Below are positions 20,215 through 28,893 of a stretch of DNA of 64,000 nt, one piece after another (the stretch's first letter is position 1; every line of letters starts with the position of its first letter). The position numbers were made by a program, and so were the translations under genes. The notes below the pieces were generated by a model. That model had not been told where the DNA came from, did no database searches, and was given only the letters and a program-made list of their open reading frames with translations. The DNA lies in contig NZ_FNUY01000004.1 in assembly GCF_900108245.1 (NCBI RefSeq), positions 1-64,000 of the forward strand, read 5' to 3'. Origin of the DNA: Allobosea lathyri (GTDB taxonomy: Bacteria > Pseudomonadota > Alphaproteobacteria > Rhizobiales > Beijerinckiaceae).

Positions 20215-20775
20215 ATGTCGATGCGTAGCTTTCGCGATGCGAAGCTGATGGCCAAGACCCTGCGCGAGGCTTTTGCCTCCAGGCAGGTCGAACTCTCCCA
20301 CTCGGAAACCCTCGAAATCGTCGCCCGGCAATTCGGCTATGCCGACTGGAACGTGGCATCCGCCAGTTTCGGCGAATACCGCGACGGCGCGACCGCGACC
20401 ACGGCCGATCGCTCCGGCGTCACCCTTGAAATGGGCATTCCGGTCCTGCGGATCTTCGATATCGAGAAGGCCCGCGAGTTCTATCTCGACTTCCTCGGCT
20501 TCACGATGGATTGGGACCATCGCTTCGGGCCCAATTTCCCGATCTACATGCAGCTCTCGCGCTCAGGCCTGAAACTGCATCTGTCGGAGCATCACGGCGA
20601 TGCCAGCCCTGGCTCGACCGTCTTTGTCAGGATGAAGGGCGTCGACGCCTATCACGCCGAGCTGATCGGCAAGCGCTATTCCTACTCCAAGCCGGGCATC
20701 CAGGAAGACGGCCCCGGCGGGCGCATGCTCGAGGTGCCCGATCCTTTCGGAAATCGCATCCGCTTCTGCGAGTAG
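20215..20775 (+). CDS. Glyoxalase-superfamily (VOC fold) protein with N-terminal extension
   Basis: GAAGGA precedes the ATG at 20215. Residues 1-55 form a small helical domain found in glyoxalase-related proteins (F-R-D-A-K-L-M-A-K-T-L-R and S-E-T-L-E-I-V-A-R-Q-F-G). Residues about 65-186 form one VOC domain with I-P-V-L-R-I-F-D, A-R-E-F-Y-L-D-F-L-G-F and M-L-E-V-P-D-P-F-G-N-R-I-R-F. Related proteins are often annotated as bleomycin-resistance or glyoxalase proteins. No resistance phenotype can be claimed. Confidence 0.85.
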   Translation: MSMRSFRDAKLMAKTLREAFASRQVELSHSETLEIVARQFGYADWNVASASFGEYRDGATATTADRSGVTLEMGIPVLRIFDIEKAREFYLDFLGFTMDWDHRFGPNFPIYMQLSRSGLKLHLSEHHGDASPGSTVFVRMKGVDAYHAELIGKRYSYSKPGIQEDGPGGRMLEVPDPFGNRIRFCE

Positions 20776-21328
20776 TCTCCTTGGCTGGCACAGCTGCGTC
20801 GCCCAGGGCCAACCGTTCGTCAAAAAATCCGCCTCCGGCCTTCAGAAAAAACTTGAAGCCGGGAGCAACCATCCGTATATGCAGCTCACCCAATTCGCAC
20901 GTGCCTGTGGCCGCGTGTCAGTCGGTGGGCATCCGGACAAGAGGCCGGACAGCCGCCAGGTGTTGGAGACGGATGGAGGGGGATGGATATCCCCTCAAAT
21001 CACGCTCCCGGTTCCCAGCTATGGGAACTGTCACCGAACAGCGACTGGCAGCCGGAGGCGAAACCGGCGAACCCCGAATCTCCACGGGGGACGCAGCTTA
21101 AAGCAACGACGGAACGGGCTTTTTTTGGTCTCGCCGGCTTTCCACAGGCCGGCACCGAAGAGGCTTGTCCTTCATTGCCGGGCGTGCGGGGTCTCCCCAA
21201 GCGACGGTTATCAGAGTCCGAACGAATCGTTCGGCGAGTCCTGGCGTCTCCATCGCGCCTCGAAACGCCGACGGCTCAGCCGGCTTCATGTCGCATCGGC
21301 GCCGCCTGCGCCGTAGGAGAAGCGTCTC
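20776..21328 (+). ncRNA. Long structured leader of the ornithine decarboxylase gene, candidate speF RNA
   Basis: No gene is supported in this 553-base stretch. From about 20900 it has foldable elements: GAGGGG 20976-20981 with CCCCTC 20991-20996, GTTCCC 21011-21016 with GGGAAC 21023-21028, and GCCGGC 21133-21138 with GCCGGC 21148-21153. A run of seven T's lies at 21120-21126. In alphaproteobacteria the published speF RNA motif sits in long leaders before ornithine decarboxylase genes, so location and structure fit. I have not aligned it to the family model. The T-run suggests possible premature termination. Confidence 0.5.
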
Positions 21329-22474
21329 ATGACCGAGCGCATCCGTGAGTTTCTTCGTACCCGTCGCGAGGACGGCCCCTGCGTCGTCATCGATCTCGAT
21401 GTCGTCAAAGAGAACTATCATGCCTTCTCGCGGGCCCTCCCCGACACGCGCGTATTCTACGCCGTGAAGGCCAATCCTGCGCCGGAAGTGCTGGCGCTGC
21501 TGGCCAAGCTCGGCTCCTGCTTCGATTGCGCTTCGGTCGTCGAGATCGAGCTGGCGCTGTCGGCTGGCGCAACGGCTGATCGCATCTCCTTCGGCAATAC
21601 GATCAAGAAGGAACGCGATGTCGTCCGCGCCATGGAACTCGGCGTGCGCCTCTTCGCCGTCGATTGCACGGCAGAGGTCGAGAAGGTTGCCCGTTCGGCC
21701 GATAAGGTCGGCGTGAAGGACGCGCGCATCTTCTGCCGCATCCTCTGCGACGGCGCCGGCGCCGACTGGCCGCTTTCGCGCAAGTTCGGCTGCGTGCCCG
21801 AAATGGCCGCGGACGTGCTTGAACACGGCCATCGCCTGGGCCTGACCGCCTATGGCATCTCCTTCCATGTCGGCTCGCAGCAGGCCAACATCAACGCCTG
21901 GGATTCCGCGCTGGCCTCGGCCTCGGCGGTGTTCCAGGAGTGCGCCACCCGTGGGCTCTCGCTCTCGATGGTCAATCTCGGCGGCGGCTTCCCGGCGCGC
22001 TACCTGCGTCCGATCCCGGGCGTTCCGGCCTATGGCGATGCGATCTTCCAAGCGCTGTCGAAGCATTTCGGCAACCGCCTGCCCGAGACCATCATCGAGC
22101 CGGGCCGCGGCATGGTCGGCGACGCCGGCCTGATCGAAGCCGAAGTCGTCCTGATCTCGAAGAAGGCCGCTGACGACCAGGTCAGCTGGGTCTATCTCGA
22201 TATCGGCAAGTTCAACGGTCTCGCCGAGACCATGGACGAGGCGATCCGCTACCCGATCCGCACCGCCCGTGACGGCGATGCGACAGTGCCCTGCGTGCTG
22301 GCCGGCCCGACCTGCGATTCGGTCGACGTCATGTACGAGAAGACCCCGTACATGCTGCCGTTCAGCCTGGAGATCGGCGATCGCGTGCTGATCGAGGGTA
22401 CGGGCGCCTATACGACGACCTATTCGGCCGTCGCCTTCAACGGCTTCCCGCCGCTGAAGCAGTACGTCATCTGA
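21329..22474 (+). CDS. Ornithine decarboxylase (alanine-racemase fold, type III PLP enzyme)
   Basis: The 381-residue protein has the PLP lysine in F-Y-A-V-K-A-N-P (about residue 49), F-D-C-A-S-V-V-E-I-E, H-V-G-S-Q, L-G-G-G-F-P, E-P-G-R-G-M-V, and the active-site Cys in G-P-T-C-D-S-V-D-V. These belong to the group IV decarboxylases. The short form without extra insertions, and the homospermidine synthase gene downstream, favour ornithine to putrescine. Some relatives also accept lysine. A good ribosome site (GGAG at 21317) precedes the ATG. Confidence 0.92.
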   Translation: MTERIREFLRTRREDGPCVVIDLDVVKENYHAFSRALPDTRVFYAVKANPAPEVLALLAKLGSCFDCASVVEIELALSAGATADRISFGNTIKKERDVVRAMELGVRLFAVDCTAEVEKVARSADKVGVKDARIFCRILCDGAGADWPLSRKFGCVPEMAADVLEHGHRLGLTAYGISFHVGSQQANINAWDSALASASAVFQECATRGLSLSMVNLGGGFPARYLRPIPGVPAYGDAIFQALSKHFGNRLPETIIEPGRGMVGDAGLIEAEVVLISKKAADDQVSWVYLDIGKFNGLAETMDEAIRYPIRTARDGDATVPCVLAGPTCDSVDVMYEKTPYMLPFSLEIGDRVLIEGTGAYTTTYSAVAFNGFPPLKQYVI

Positions 22475-22481
22475 CGTTTTC

Positions 22482-22503
22482 GGGCGCGGCTTCGGCCGCG
22501 TCC
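22482..22503 (+). terminator. GC-rich hairpin with UUCG tetraloop after ornithine decarboxylase
   Basis: GGGCGCGGC and GCCGCGTCC (one G-T wobble) enclose TTCG, 8 bases after the stop codon. No T-run follows, so it may attenuate transcription, protect the 3' end, or act only as a weak terminator before the GNAT gene. Confidence 0.45.
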
Positions 22504-22605
22504 ATCCACCCACATCGTTTCATTGTGGCCGCGCGCTCGCGCGCGGCGCCGGGAAGGTCTGCGCAACCTCGGTTGTCCGCCAGGCGCTCCGGCCGGAGGT
22601 GCGTC

Positions 22606-23139
22606 ATGATCACGATCCGCGAAGAAATCCCGTCCGATGTCTCGGCCCGCGAGGCCCTGCTCGATCGCTGCCTGGGCGAACGCCGCACCGCCAAGTCGAG
22701 CGAGCGGCTGCGCGAAGGACGGTTGCCGGCTAAGGGCCTGTCATTGATCGCCGAGCGCGACGGCGCGGTCGTCGCGACTATCAGACTCTGGAACGTCGAT
22801 GCCGGTGGCGTGGAGGCGCTGCTGCTCGGCCCGCTGGCCGTCAGCCCCGAATTGCAGGGCGAAGGCGTCGGCAAGGCGATGATGCGCGAGGCGATCTGGC
22901 GCGCGGCCTGCCGTGGCCACGACGCGATCCTGCTCGTCGGCGATGCCCCCTATTACGAGCGCTTCGGCTTCACAGCCGGCCTGACGCGGGAGCTTGCCAT
23001 GCCCGGCCCGGTCGAGCGCGAGCGCTTCCTGGGCATCGAACTGCGCGACGCGGCACTTGCGGGAGCCGCCGGCACGCTCGTGGCCAGTGGACGCCTCGCC
23101 CCTGCCGAACCCGGCGAATTGTTCTCCCGGGCCGCCTAG
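22606..23139 (+). CDS. GNAT-family N-acetyltransferase
   Basis: The ATG at 22606 with GGAGG seven bases upstream gives 177 residues. The acetyl-CoA binding motif A is L-G-P-L-A-V-S-P-E-L-Q-G-E-G-V-G-K-A-M-M, followed by G-D-A-P-Y-Y-E-R-F-G-F. This is the arrangement of YhbS-type acetyltransferases. It sits between ornithine decarboxylase and homospermidine synthase on the same strand. Polyamine acetylation would be an attractive role, but nothing in the sequence proves it. Confidence 0.87.
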   Translation: MITIREEIPSDVSAREALLDRCLGERRTAKSSERLREGRLPAKGLSLIAERDGAVVATIRLWNVDAGGVEALLLGPLAVSPELQGEGVGKAMMREAIWRAACRGHDAILLVGDAPYYERFGFTAGLTRELAMPGPVERERFLGIELRDAALAGAAGTLVASGRLAPAEPGELFSRAA

Positions 23140-23175
23140 AACCACCCACCGGGCCGTCATCGCGCCGTCATCGGG

Positions 23176-23206
23176 CGCCGCTTCCCTGTCAAACCGGGAA
23201 GCGGCG
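23176..23206 (+). promoter_or_regulatory. Strong hairpin in the leader of homospermidine synthase
   Basis: CGCCGCTTCCC (23176-23186) and GGGAAGCGGCG (23196-23206) form an 11-bp perfect stem with a nine-base loop. It lies 37 bases after the GNAT stop and 79 bases before the hss start. A run of six T's occurs later, at 23264-23269, too far for a classical terminator. It may be a processing or attenuation structure. Confidence 0.45.
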
Positions 23207-23284
23207 TTGCGATTGACGGCGCGCGTCTGCGCCCATACCACCCCTGCCAGACCGTTTTGGCGCTTTTTTATGAGGTTTCCGCTT

Positions 23285-24721
23285 ATGACTACCTGGCCCG
23301 TACACGGCAAGATCACCGGTCCGATCGTGATGATCGGCTTCGGCTCGATCGGTCGCGGCACGCTGCCGCTGATCGAACGGCATTTCGAATATGACAAGAC
23401 GCGCTTCGTGGTGATCGCACCCGATGACGCCGACCGGGCCCTGCTCGACGAGCGCGGCATCCGTTTCATCAAGGAAGCGGTGACGCGCGACAACTACAAG
23501 ACGCTCCTTGAGCCCCTGCTGACAGCGGGCGAAGGCCAGGGCTTCTGCGTGAACCTCTCGGTCGACACCGGCTCGCGCGATATCGCCGCGCTCTGCTCCG
23601 ATCTCGGCGCGCTCTATATCGACACCGTCAACGAGCCCTGGCTCGGCTTCTATTTCGACCACAGCAAGGGCGCGGCCGAGCGCTCCAACTATGCCCTGCG
23701 TGAGGCGACCCTTGCTGCAAAGCGCGCGCGCCCCGCGGGAACGACGACGGCCGTGTCCTGCTGCGGCGCCAATCCCGGCATGGTCTCCTGGCTCGTGAAG
23801 CAGGCGCTGCTCAACATCAGCGCCGATCTCGGCCTGCAGACGCCCGAGCCGAAGAGCCGCGACGAATGGGCCGCGCTGATGAGCCAGGTCGGCGTGAAGG
23901 GCATCCATATCGCCGAGCGCGACACCCAGCGTGCCAAATATCCCAAGCCTGCCAACGTCTTCGTCAACACCTGGTCGGTCGAGGGCTTCGTTTCCGAAGG
24001 CCTTCAGCCGGCCGAGCTCGGCTGGGGCACGCACGAGACCTGGATGCCGGAGAACGGCCGCACGCATGAGGCCGGCTGCCAGGCGGCGATCTATCTGCTT
24101 CAGCCCGGCGCGAACACCCGCGTCCGCAGCTGGTGCCCGACTCCCGGCCCGCAATACGGCTTCCTCGTCACCCACAACGAGTCGATCTCGATCGCCGACT
24201 ACTTCACCGTCCGCAATGAAGCCGGCGAAGCGACCTATCGGCCGACCTGCCACTACGCCTATCACCCCGCCAACGACGCCGTGCTCTCGCTGCATGAGAT
24301 GTTCGGCAGCGCCGGCAAGGCACAGGAGAAGTTCCACATCCTCGAGGAAAACGAGATCGTCGATGGCATCGACGAGCTCGGCGTGCTGCTCTACGGCCAT
24401 GGCAAGAACGCCTATTGGTACGGCTCGCAGCTCTCGATCGAGGAAGCGCGCCGGATCGCGCCCTACCAGAACGCGACCGGCATGCAGGTGACCTCCGCCG
24501 TGCTCGCAGGCATGGTCTGGGCGCTGGAGAACCCGACCGCCGGCATCGTCGAGGCCGATGAGATGGATTTCCGCCGCTGCCTCGAAGTGCAACTGCCCTA
24601 TCTCGGCCCGGTCGTCGGCGCCTATACCGACTGGACCCCCCTCGATGGCCGCCCCGGCTTCTTCCCGGAGGACATCGACGAGAGCGATCCCTGGCAGTTC
24701 CGGAACATTCTGGTTCGCTGA
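23285..24721 (+). CDS. hss: Homospermidine synthase
   Basis: GAGG nine bases upstream supports the ATG at 23285, giving 478 residues, the expected size for bacterial Hss. The N-terminus has the NAD-binding G-F-G-S-I-G-R-G, and the core includes S-C-C-G-A-N-P-G-M-V-S, N-T-W-S-V-E-G-F and W-G-T-H-E-T-W-M-P. Hss joins two putrescine molecules, or one putrescine and spermidine, to make sym-homospermidine, the main polyamine of many Hyphomicrobiales. Ornithine decarboxylase just upstream supplies putrescine. A terminator follows. An upstream ATG at 23270 would add five residues. Confidence 0.95.
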   Translation: MTTWPVHGKITGPIVMIGFGSIGRGTLPLIERHFEYDKTRFVVIAPDDADRALLDERGIRFIKEAVTRDNYKTLLEPLLTAGEGQGFCVNLSVDTGSRDIAALCSDLGALYIDTVNEPWLGFYFDHSKGAAERSNYALREATLAAKRARPAGTTTAVSCCGANPGMVSWLVKQALLNISADLGLQTPEPKSRDEWAALMSQVGVKGIHIAERDTQRAKYPKPANVFVNTWSVEGFVSEGLQPAELGWGTHETWMPENGRTHEAGCQAAIYLLQPGANTRVRSWCPTPGPQYGFLVTHNESISIADYFTVRNEAGEATYRPTCHYAYHPANDAVLSLHEMFGSAGKAQEKFHILEENEIVDGIDELGVLLYGHGKNAYWYGSQLSIEEARRIAPYQNATGMQVTSAVLAGMVWALENPTAGIVEADEMDFRRCLEVQLPYLGPVVGAYTDWTPLDGRPGFFPEDIDESDPWQFRNILVR

Positions 24722-24734
24722 CGGGATAGATCTC

Positions 24735-24774
24735 AGCCGTCATGGCGCCCTCGCGGTGACCATGACGGCTTTTT
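24735..24774 (+). terminator. Intrinsic terminator after homospermidine synthase
   Basis: AGCCGTCATGG (24735-24745) pairs perfectly with CCATGACGGCT (24760-24770). The stem is followed by a run of T's, 14 bases after the hss stop codon. Confidence 0.88.
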
Positions 24775-24835
24775 CTGTTCGAAGCTGATGTTCAGATTTG
24801 GACGCCCGGGAGAGCCCCGAGCGCGGCGCAGCCCG

Positions 24836-26230
24836 TCAGGGCCGCTTGACCGTCACACCGGCCAGCAACACCCCACCGATCAGGAAAAACGCGATCAGCA
24901 CGGCGAGCCCCGCACGCTGGCTGGCGAACACCGTCGTCGCCAATGCGACCAGCGTCGGCCCCATGAAGGACGTGACCTTGCCCGACAGGGCGAACAGGCC
25001 GAAGAATTCGCCGACGCGTCCGGGAGGGGCGAGCCGGGCCATCAGGCTGCGCGAGGACGCCTGCAAGGGCCCCGCGACCAGCCCGATCAGCAATCCCAGG
25101 CCCAGATAGACCCGCTCCGGCAGCGAAGCGAACAACCCGTCGCCCGGCATTGCCGGCGCGGCTGGGATCACGAAGAAGACATGCTCCGGTCCCAGCGAGA
25201 GAATGCCGAGGCAGGCCAGCAACAGGCAGGCGATCGATCCGAGAACGACGGGCTTGCCGCCGATCGCGTCGTCGAGCTTGCCGCCTAGCCAGGCGCCAAG
25301 CGTGCCGGTCACGGTCAGCAGGATGCCGAACACACCGAGCTCGATCGTCTGCCAGCCAAAAACCCCGGCCGCATAGATGCCGCCAAAGGCGAACAAGGCG
25401 ACGAGCCCGTCCTGATAGATCATGTTGGCGAGCAGGAAGCGCCCCAGCGACGGCAGGCGTGGCAGTTCGGCCAGCGTCGCCTTCAGCCGCCCGACACCGC
25501 CTTTCGCCGCTTCGCCCAGGCGCATTCCGGTCGCCGGTGAATCCGGCGTCAGCAGGAACATCGGCGTCACGAAGACGATGAACCAGAGCGCTGTCAGCGG
25601 CCCGGCGAAACGATCGCCCTCGCGCGCCGCTGCATCGAGCCCCAAAATCGGCGTGAGCCCCGCCAGCGTCTTGCCGGTCAACGGATCCGCAGCAAGCAGC
25701 GCCAGCGTGATCGCCAGCGACAAGAGCCCGCCGAGATAGCCGACCGCCCAACCGGTACCGGACAGCCAGCCGAGCCGTTCCGGCGGAACGAGCCGCGTCA
25801 TCATCGCATTGTTGAAGGTGGTGGCGAATTCGGCGCCGATCGTCGCCACGACGAAACCTGCAAGCGCGATCGGCACGGCAAGCGGCGAGCCCGGCACCGC
25901 AAACCAGAGCGCGCCGGAGCCCAGCACGAGCAAACCGCCGAAAACCGCGATCCACGGCTTGCGGGGCCCTGTCCGGTCGGCAATCCCGCCCAGAAGTGGC
26001 GAAAGCAGCGCTATGCAGAGCCCCGCCAGACCCGTCGCATAGCCCCATAGCGCCTGCCCCGATGCAGCGTCGGCGGCCAGGGCCGAGGCGAAGAACGGCG
26101 CAAAGACGAAGGTCGTGATCAGCGTGAAGAAGGGCTGCGCCGCCCAATCGAAGAACAGCCAAGCCGTGACCGCGCGACGCGGCGGCCAGACGGCGGGTGG
26201 CGCGGCGGCCGTCGCGGTATTGCTGGTCAC
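24836..26230 (-). CDS. MFS transporter, UMF1/Atg22-like family
   Basis: The GTG at 26230 overlaps the stop of the LON-domain gene (GTGA) and gives 464 residues with about twelve hydrophobic helices. Conserved features are A-W-L-F-F-D-W-A-A-Q-P-F-F-T-L, the loop G-G-I-A-D-R-T-G-P-R-K-P-W, and the UMF1-type block G-P-L-Q-A-S-S-R-S-L-M-A-R. Members are related to yeast vacuolar amino-acid effluxer Atg22, and their bacterial substrates are unknown. It is translationally coupled to the LON-domain and thioredoxin genes upstream. Confidence 0.85.
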   Translation of the reverse strand: MTSNTATAAAPPAVWPPRRAVTAWLFFDWAAQPFFTLITTFVFAPFFASALAADAASGQALWGYATGLAGLCIALLSPLLGGIADRTGPRKPWIAVFGGLLVLGSGALWFAVPGSPLAVPIALAGFVVATIGAEFATTFNNAMMTRLVPPERLGWLSGTGWAVGYLGGLLSLAITLALLAADPLTGKTLAGLTPILGLDAAAREGDRFAGPLTALWFIVFVTPMFLLTPDSPATGMRLGEAAKGGVGRLKATLAELPRLPSLGRFLLANMIYQDGLVALFAFGGIYAAGVFGWQTIELGVFGILLTVTGTLGAWLGGKLDDAIGGKPVVLGSIACLLLACLGILSLGPEHVFFVIPAAPAMPGDGLFASLPERVYLGLGLLIGLVAGPLQASSRSLMARLAPPGRVGEFFGLFALSGKVTSFMGPTLVALATTVFASQRAGLAVLIAFFLIGGVLLAGVTVKRP

Positions 26231-26898
26231 TGAAGCGTCGTCTCCGGGTCGCTGCCACCGCGCGCCAGCTCGATCTCGGTGATCGCCACCAGAACCTCGG
26301 CACGGCTCTTCAGGCTCGGAGCCTCCAGCAGTGCCTGCTTTTCTCGCGGCCCGAAGGGGCACATCATCGAGAGCGCATTGACCAGCGCCTCATTGGCGGC
26401 TTCGTTGACGCCCTTCCAGTCGATCTTGAGGTCGTTGGCCTTGGCAAAGGCGCGCAATGCCCTGAGCAAGGAATTGCGATCGACCTCGTCCTCGCCGGCC
26501 CGCGCCGTAAAATCGACCTCGAAATCATCATAGGCGACGCGTGCCTGACGATAGGCCGTCGTCACCGTCAGTTCGTCGACCATCCTGAAGCGGCTGATCC
26601 CGGTCAGCGTCAGCACATAGCGGTCGTCGCCGGTCTCGGCGAACTGCGTGATGCGCCCGAGGCAACCGACCTTGAGCAGGCCCGGCTCGCCCGTCTGGCG
26701 GCCGCTCTCCGGCTCGGGCTGGATCATCCCGATGGTGCGGTGGGTGCGGATCGCGTCATCGACCATGGCGAGATAGCGCGGCTCGAAGATATTGAGCGGC
26801 ATCTGCCCGCGCGGCAGCAGCAAGGCGCCGACCAGCGGGAAGACCGGGATCACCAGCGGGCAATCCTCGGCTCCTTTGTAGACGGCGTTCATGCCCAT
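26227..26898 (-). CDS. LON substrate-binding (N-terminal) domain protein
   Basis: The start at 26898 gives 223 residues; a start two codons later is possible. The protein is a free-standing LON-N domain: V-F-P-L-V-G-A-L-L-L-P-R-G-Q-M-P-L-N-I-F-E-P-R-Y, then G-C-L-G-R-I-T-Q-F and L-T-G-I-S-R-F-R. It lacks the AAA+ and protease domains of Lon. Its position directly after a thioredoxin-TPR gene is a recurring alphaproteobacterial arrangement that hints at protein quality control. Confidence 0.88.
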   Translation of the reverse strand: MGMNAVYKGAEDCPLVIPVFPLVGALLLPRGQMPLNIFEPRYLAMVDDAIRTHRTIGMIQPEPESGRQTGEPGLLKVGCLGRITQFAETGDDRYVLTLTGISRFRMVDELTVTTAYRQARVAYDDFEVDFTARAGEDEVDRNSLLRALRAFAKANDLKIDWKGVNEAANEALVNALSMMCPFGPREKQALLEAPSLKSRAEVLVAITEIELARGGSDPETTLQ

Positions 26899-26917
26899 CT
26901 GCGCCTTGTTCCTTCGC

Positions 26918-27817
26918 CTATGAGAACAGCAAGGTGGAAAGCTTGCGGCGCCCCGCGATGCTGTGCTCGTCCATCGGGCCCCAGGCCTCGAAGAACTGCA
27001 GCAACTGCTTGCGCGCGCCATCCTCGTTCCAGGCTCTATCGGCCTTGATGATGGCGACGAGATGATCGACCGCCTCTTCGCGCCGATCGCGCGCATTCAG
27101 CGCAAGCGCCAGGTCGAAGCGGGCCTGATGGTCCTTGGGATTGGCCAGGACCTTCGCCTCGAGCTCCGCCGTATCGCCGAGCTGGGCCGCCTGCTCGGCC
27201 AGCTCGATCGCCGCGCGCACCGCCGCAATCGCGGGATCGGCCGCCTTGGCCTCCGGCGTCATGGCGAGGATGCCCTTGGCTCCCTCGATATCGCCCATAT
27301 CGAAATGCAGCCGCGCCAGCCCGGCAATGGCTGCGACGTTCTCCGGTTCCAGCTCCAGCACACCGGCATAGAGCTCGCTTGCGCCGCCGGCATCGCCGGC
27401 TTCGGCTGCCGCCTTGGCCGCCACGATCAGCTCTTCCGCCTCGCCCGGTCCCACGGGCCCGACCAGCTTCTCGATGAAGGCCTTGATCTGGCTTTCGGGT
27501 TGCGCGCCCATGAAACCGTCGATCGGCTGGCCCTGCTTGAAGGCGATCACCGCCGGAATCGACTGGATCCCGAGCTGTCCGGGAATCTGCGGATGCTCGT
27601 CGATGTTCATCTTGACGAGCTTGACCTTGCCGCCGGCAGCCTTGACCACCTTCTCGATGATCGGCGTCAGCTGCTTGCAGGGTCCGCACCAGGGCGCCCA
27701 GAAATCGACCAGAACCGGCTGGTTCGCCGATTCGGCGACGACATCCTGGCGGAAGCCCTGGGTCGTCGTGTCCTTGATCAGGCCGGGTTGTTCGGCCGCC
27801 TCGCCATTGACCAGCAT
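26918..27817 (-). CDS. Thioredoxin-TPR protein, CnoX/YbbN-like co-chaperone
   Basis: The 299-residue protein has an N-terminal thioredoxin domain with active site F-W-A-P-W-C-G-P-C-K (about residues 39-48), keeping both cysteines. E. coli YbbN lacks the usual CGPC, whereas alphaproteobacterial members often keep it. Residues about 125-295 are TPR helices ending in R-R-K-L-S-T-L-L-F-S. CnoX proteins are redox-protective holdases that work with GroEL. It is the first gene of a three-gene minus-strand unit. Confidence 0.92.
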   Translation of the reverse strand: MLVNGEAAEQPGLIKDTTTQGFRQDVVAESANQPVLVDFWAPWCGPCKQLTPIIEKVVKAAGGKVKLVKMNIDEHPQIPGQLGIQSIPAVIAFKQGQPIDGFMGAQPESQIKAFIEKLVGPVGPGEAEELIVAAKAAAEAGDAGGASELYAGVLELEPENVAAIAGLARLHFDMGDIEGAKGILAMTPEAKAADPAIAAVRAAIELAEQAAQLGDTAELEAKVLANPKDHQARFDLALALNARDRREEAVDHLVAIIKADRAWNEDGARKQLLQFFEAWGPMDEHSIAGRRKLSTLLFS

Positions 27818-27897
27818 GGGTCGTCCTTCGTCGCGATCACGTCATCGGAAATGAATTGGTCCAGCCGCCGCCGCGGCCGCCCCATAGATGGGGAGGT

Positions 27898-28431
27898 TCA
27901 GCCGTTCTGTCCATCATCTGGCGCGGGCAAATCGACGATCAACGGCTCATGCCCGGTTCCGCGCAGAAAACTCAGCATATCGTCACGGCCGATCCGCAGG
28001 GTCGCGGTGTTGACCAGCGGATGGAAATTCATGTCGTCGCCCGTCATCAGATTGGCATCGAGCACCATGGTCACCTCGCCATGGCGGTCATTGATCACGG
28101 CCAGGGCCGTCACCGAGCCCGGCGTGACCCCGAGCTTCTCCATCAGGAGCTCTGCCGAGCCGAACGAAAGGCGGCCGCTGGCGCCGATGACCTCATGCAG
28201 GCGCTTCAGATCGATTCGCGCATTTTCACGGGCCGAGACCAGGAAGAGCCGGCCCTTCTTGTCCTTGAGGAACAGGTTCTTCGAATGCAGGCCGGAAATC
28301 GTACCGCGCAGCGTCTTTGATTCGTCGACGGTGAAGACCGCGACATGGTCCATGCGGGCAAAGGCGATGCCGCGCGCGGTCAGATGGGCACAGAGTTGGT
28401 CGGGCGTCAGATGCGCGGTCATCGGGCTCAT
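27898..28431 (-). CDS. Prolyl-tRNA deacylase ProX-like (YbaK/EbsC fold)
   Basis: The 177 residues match the free-standing YbaK/ProX editing domain: F-T-V-D-E-S, G-L-H-S-K-N-L-F-L-K-D-K-K-G-R-L-F-L-V, and G-V-T-P-G-S-V-T-A-L-A-V-I-N-D. The Lys of K-N-L-F-L-K-D is the conserved catalytic-site lysine of the family. It would hydrolyse Ala-tRNA-Pro. Start at 28431 or 28422 cannot be separated, since neither has a clear ribosome site. It is transcribed apart from the thioredoxin unit by an 80-base gap. Confidence 0.87.
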   Translation of the reverse strand: MSPMTAHLTPDQLCAHLTARGIAFARMDHVAVFTVDESKTLRGTISGLHSKNLFLKDKKGRLFLVSARENARIDLKRLHEVIGASGRLSFGSAELLMEKLGVTPGSVTALAVINDRHGEVTMVLDANLMTGDDMNFHPLVNTATLRIGRDDMLSFLRGTGHEPLIVDLPAPDDGQNG

Positions 28432-28620
28432 CGGGGAATAATCGGCTGGAACGATGCCTATCCGCGGCCCGGCGCCACGACAAGGCGGCACGGAGCCTTC
28501 AAATGCGAGAGCTGGCGAAATCAATTTGAAATTCATGCGACAAGGCGCTTGCACTGCCCGCCGCTTTGAGGCAATAAGCCGGCCTCGCCGCCGGAAACGG
28601 CGGCGTGACAATGTCCGGAC

Positions 28621-28695
28621 GCGGGAGTAGCTCAGGGGTAGAGCACAACCTTGCCAAGGTTGGGGTCGAGGGTTCGAATCCCTTCTCCCGCTCCA
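28621..28695 (+). tRNA. tRNA-Gly (anticodon GCC)
   Basis: The acceptor stem GCGGGAG pairs with CTCCCGC, the anticodon stem CAACC pairs with GGTTG around the loop TTGCCAA, and the T-loop is GGTTCGAATC. The discriminator base is T, followed by an encoded CCA. Anticodon GCC reads GGC and GGT. Confidence 0.97.
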
Positions 28696-28721
28696 GACAT
28701 GTCAAGACCAGAGAATGCCGA

Positions 28722-28746
28722 AGGCGTCGGGTTTCCCGGCGCTTTT
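28722..28746 (+). terminator. Probable terminator after tRNA-Gly
   Basis: A GC-rich hairpin of the form GGCGTCGGG-TTT-CCCGGCGC, with one bulge, runs into TTTTT, 27 bases after the tRNA end. Confidence 0.6.
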
Positions 28747-28893
28747 TGCGTTTTGGGGCCTGGGTGACCGAAAAGCGGTGCACGCGCCCCGGAAGCCAGC
28801 CGCCTTGGGCCTGTCCCGCCCTCGCCACTGCGTTATGTTCGTCCTGACAGAGGCGACGGCCTGAGCCGCGCTCGACGATCGGATGGATACGGA

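Noticed and set aside
20215..20775. Antibiotic (bleomycin) resistance determinant
   Set aside because: The VOC fold is shared by many unrelated proteins. There is no resistance-specific signature or mobile context.
28432..28893. tRNA-associated integrated element or attachment site
   Set aside because: No integrase gene and no duplicated tRNA 3' end were seen within the window, and both sides carry ordinary chromosomal genes.
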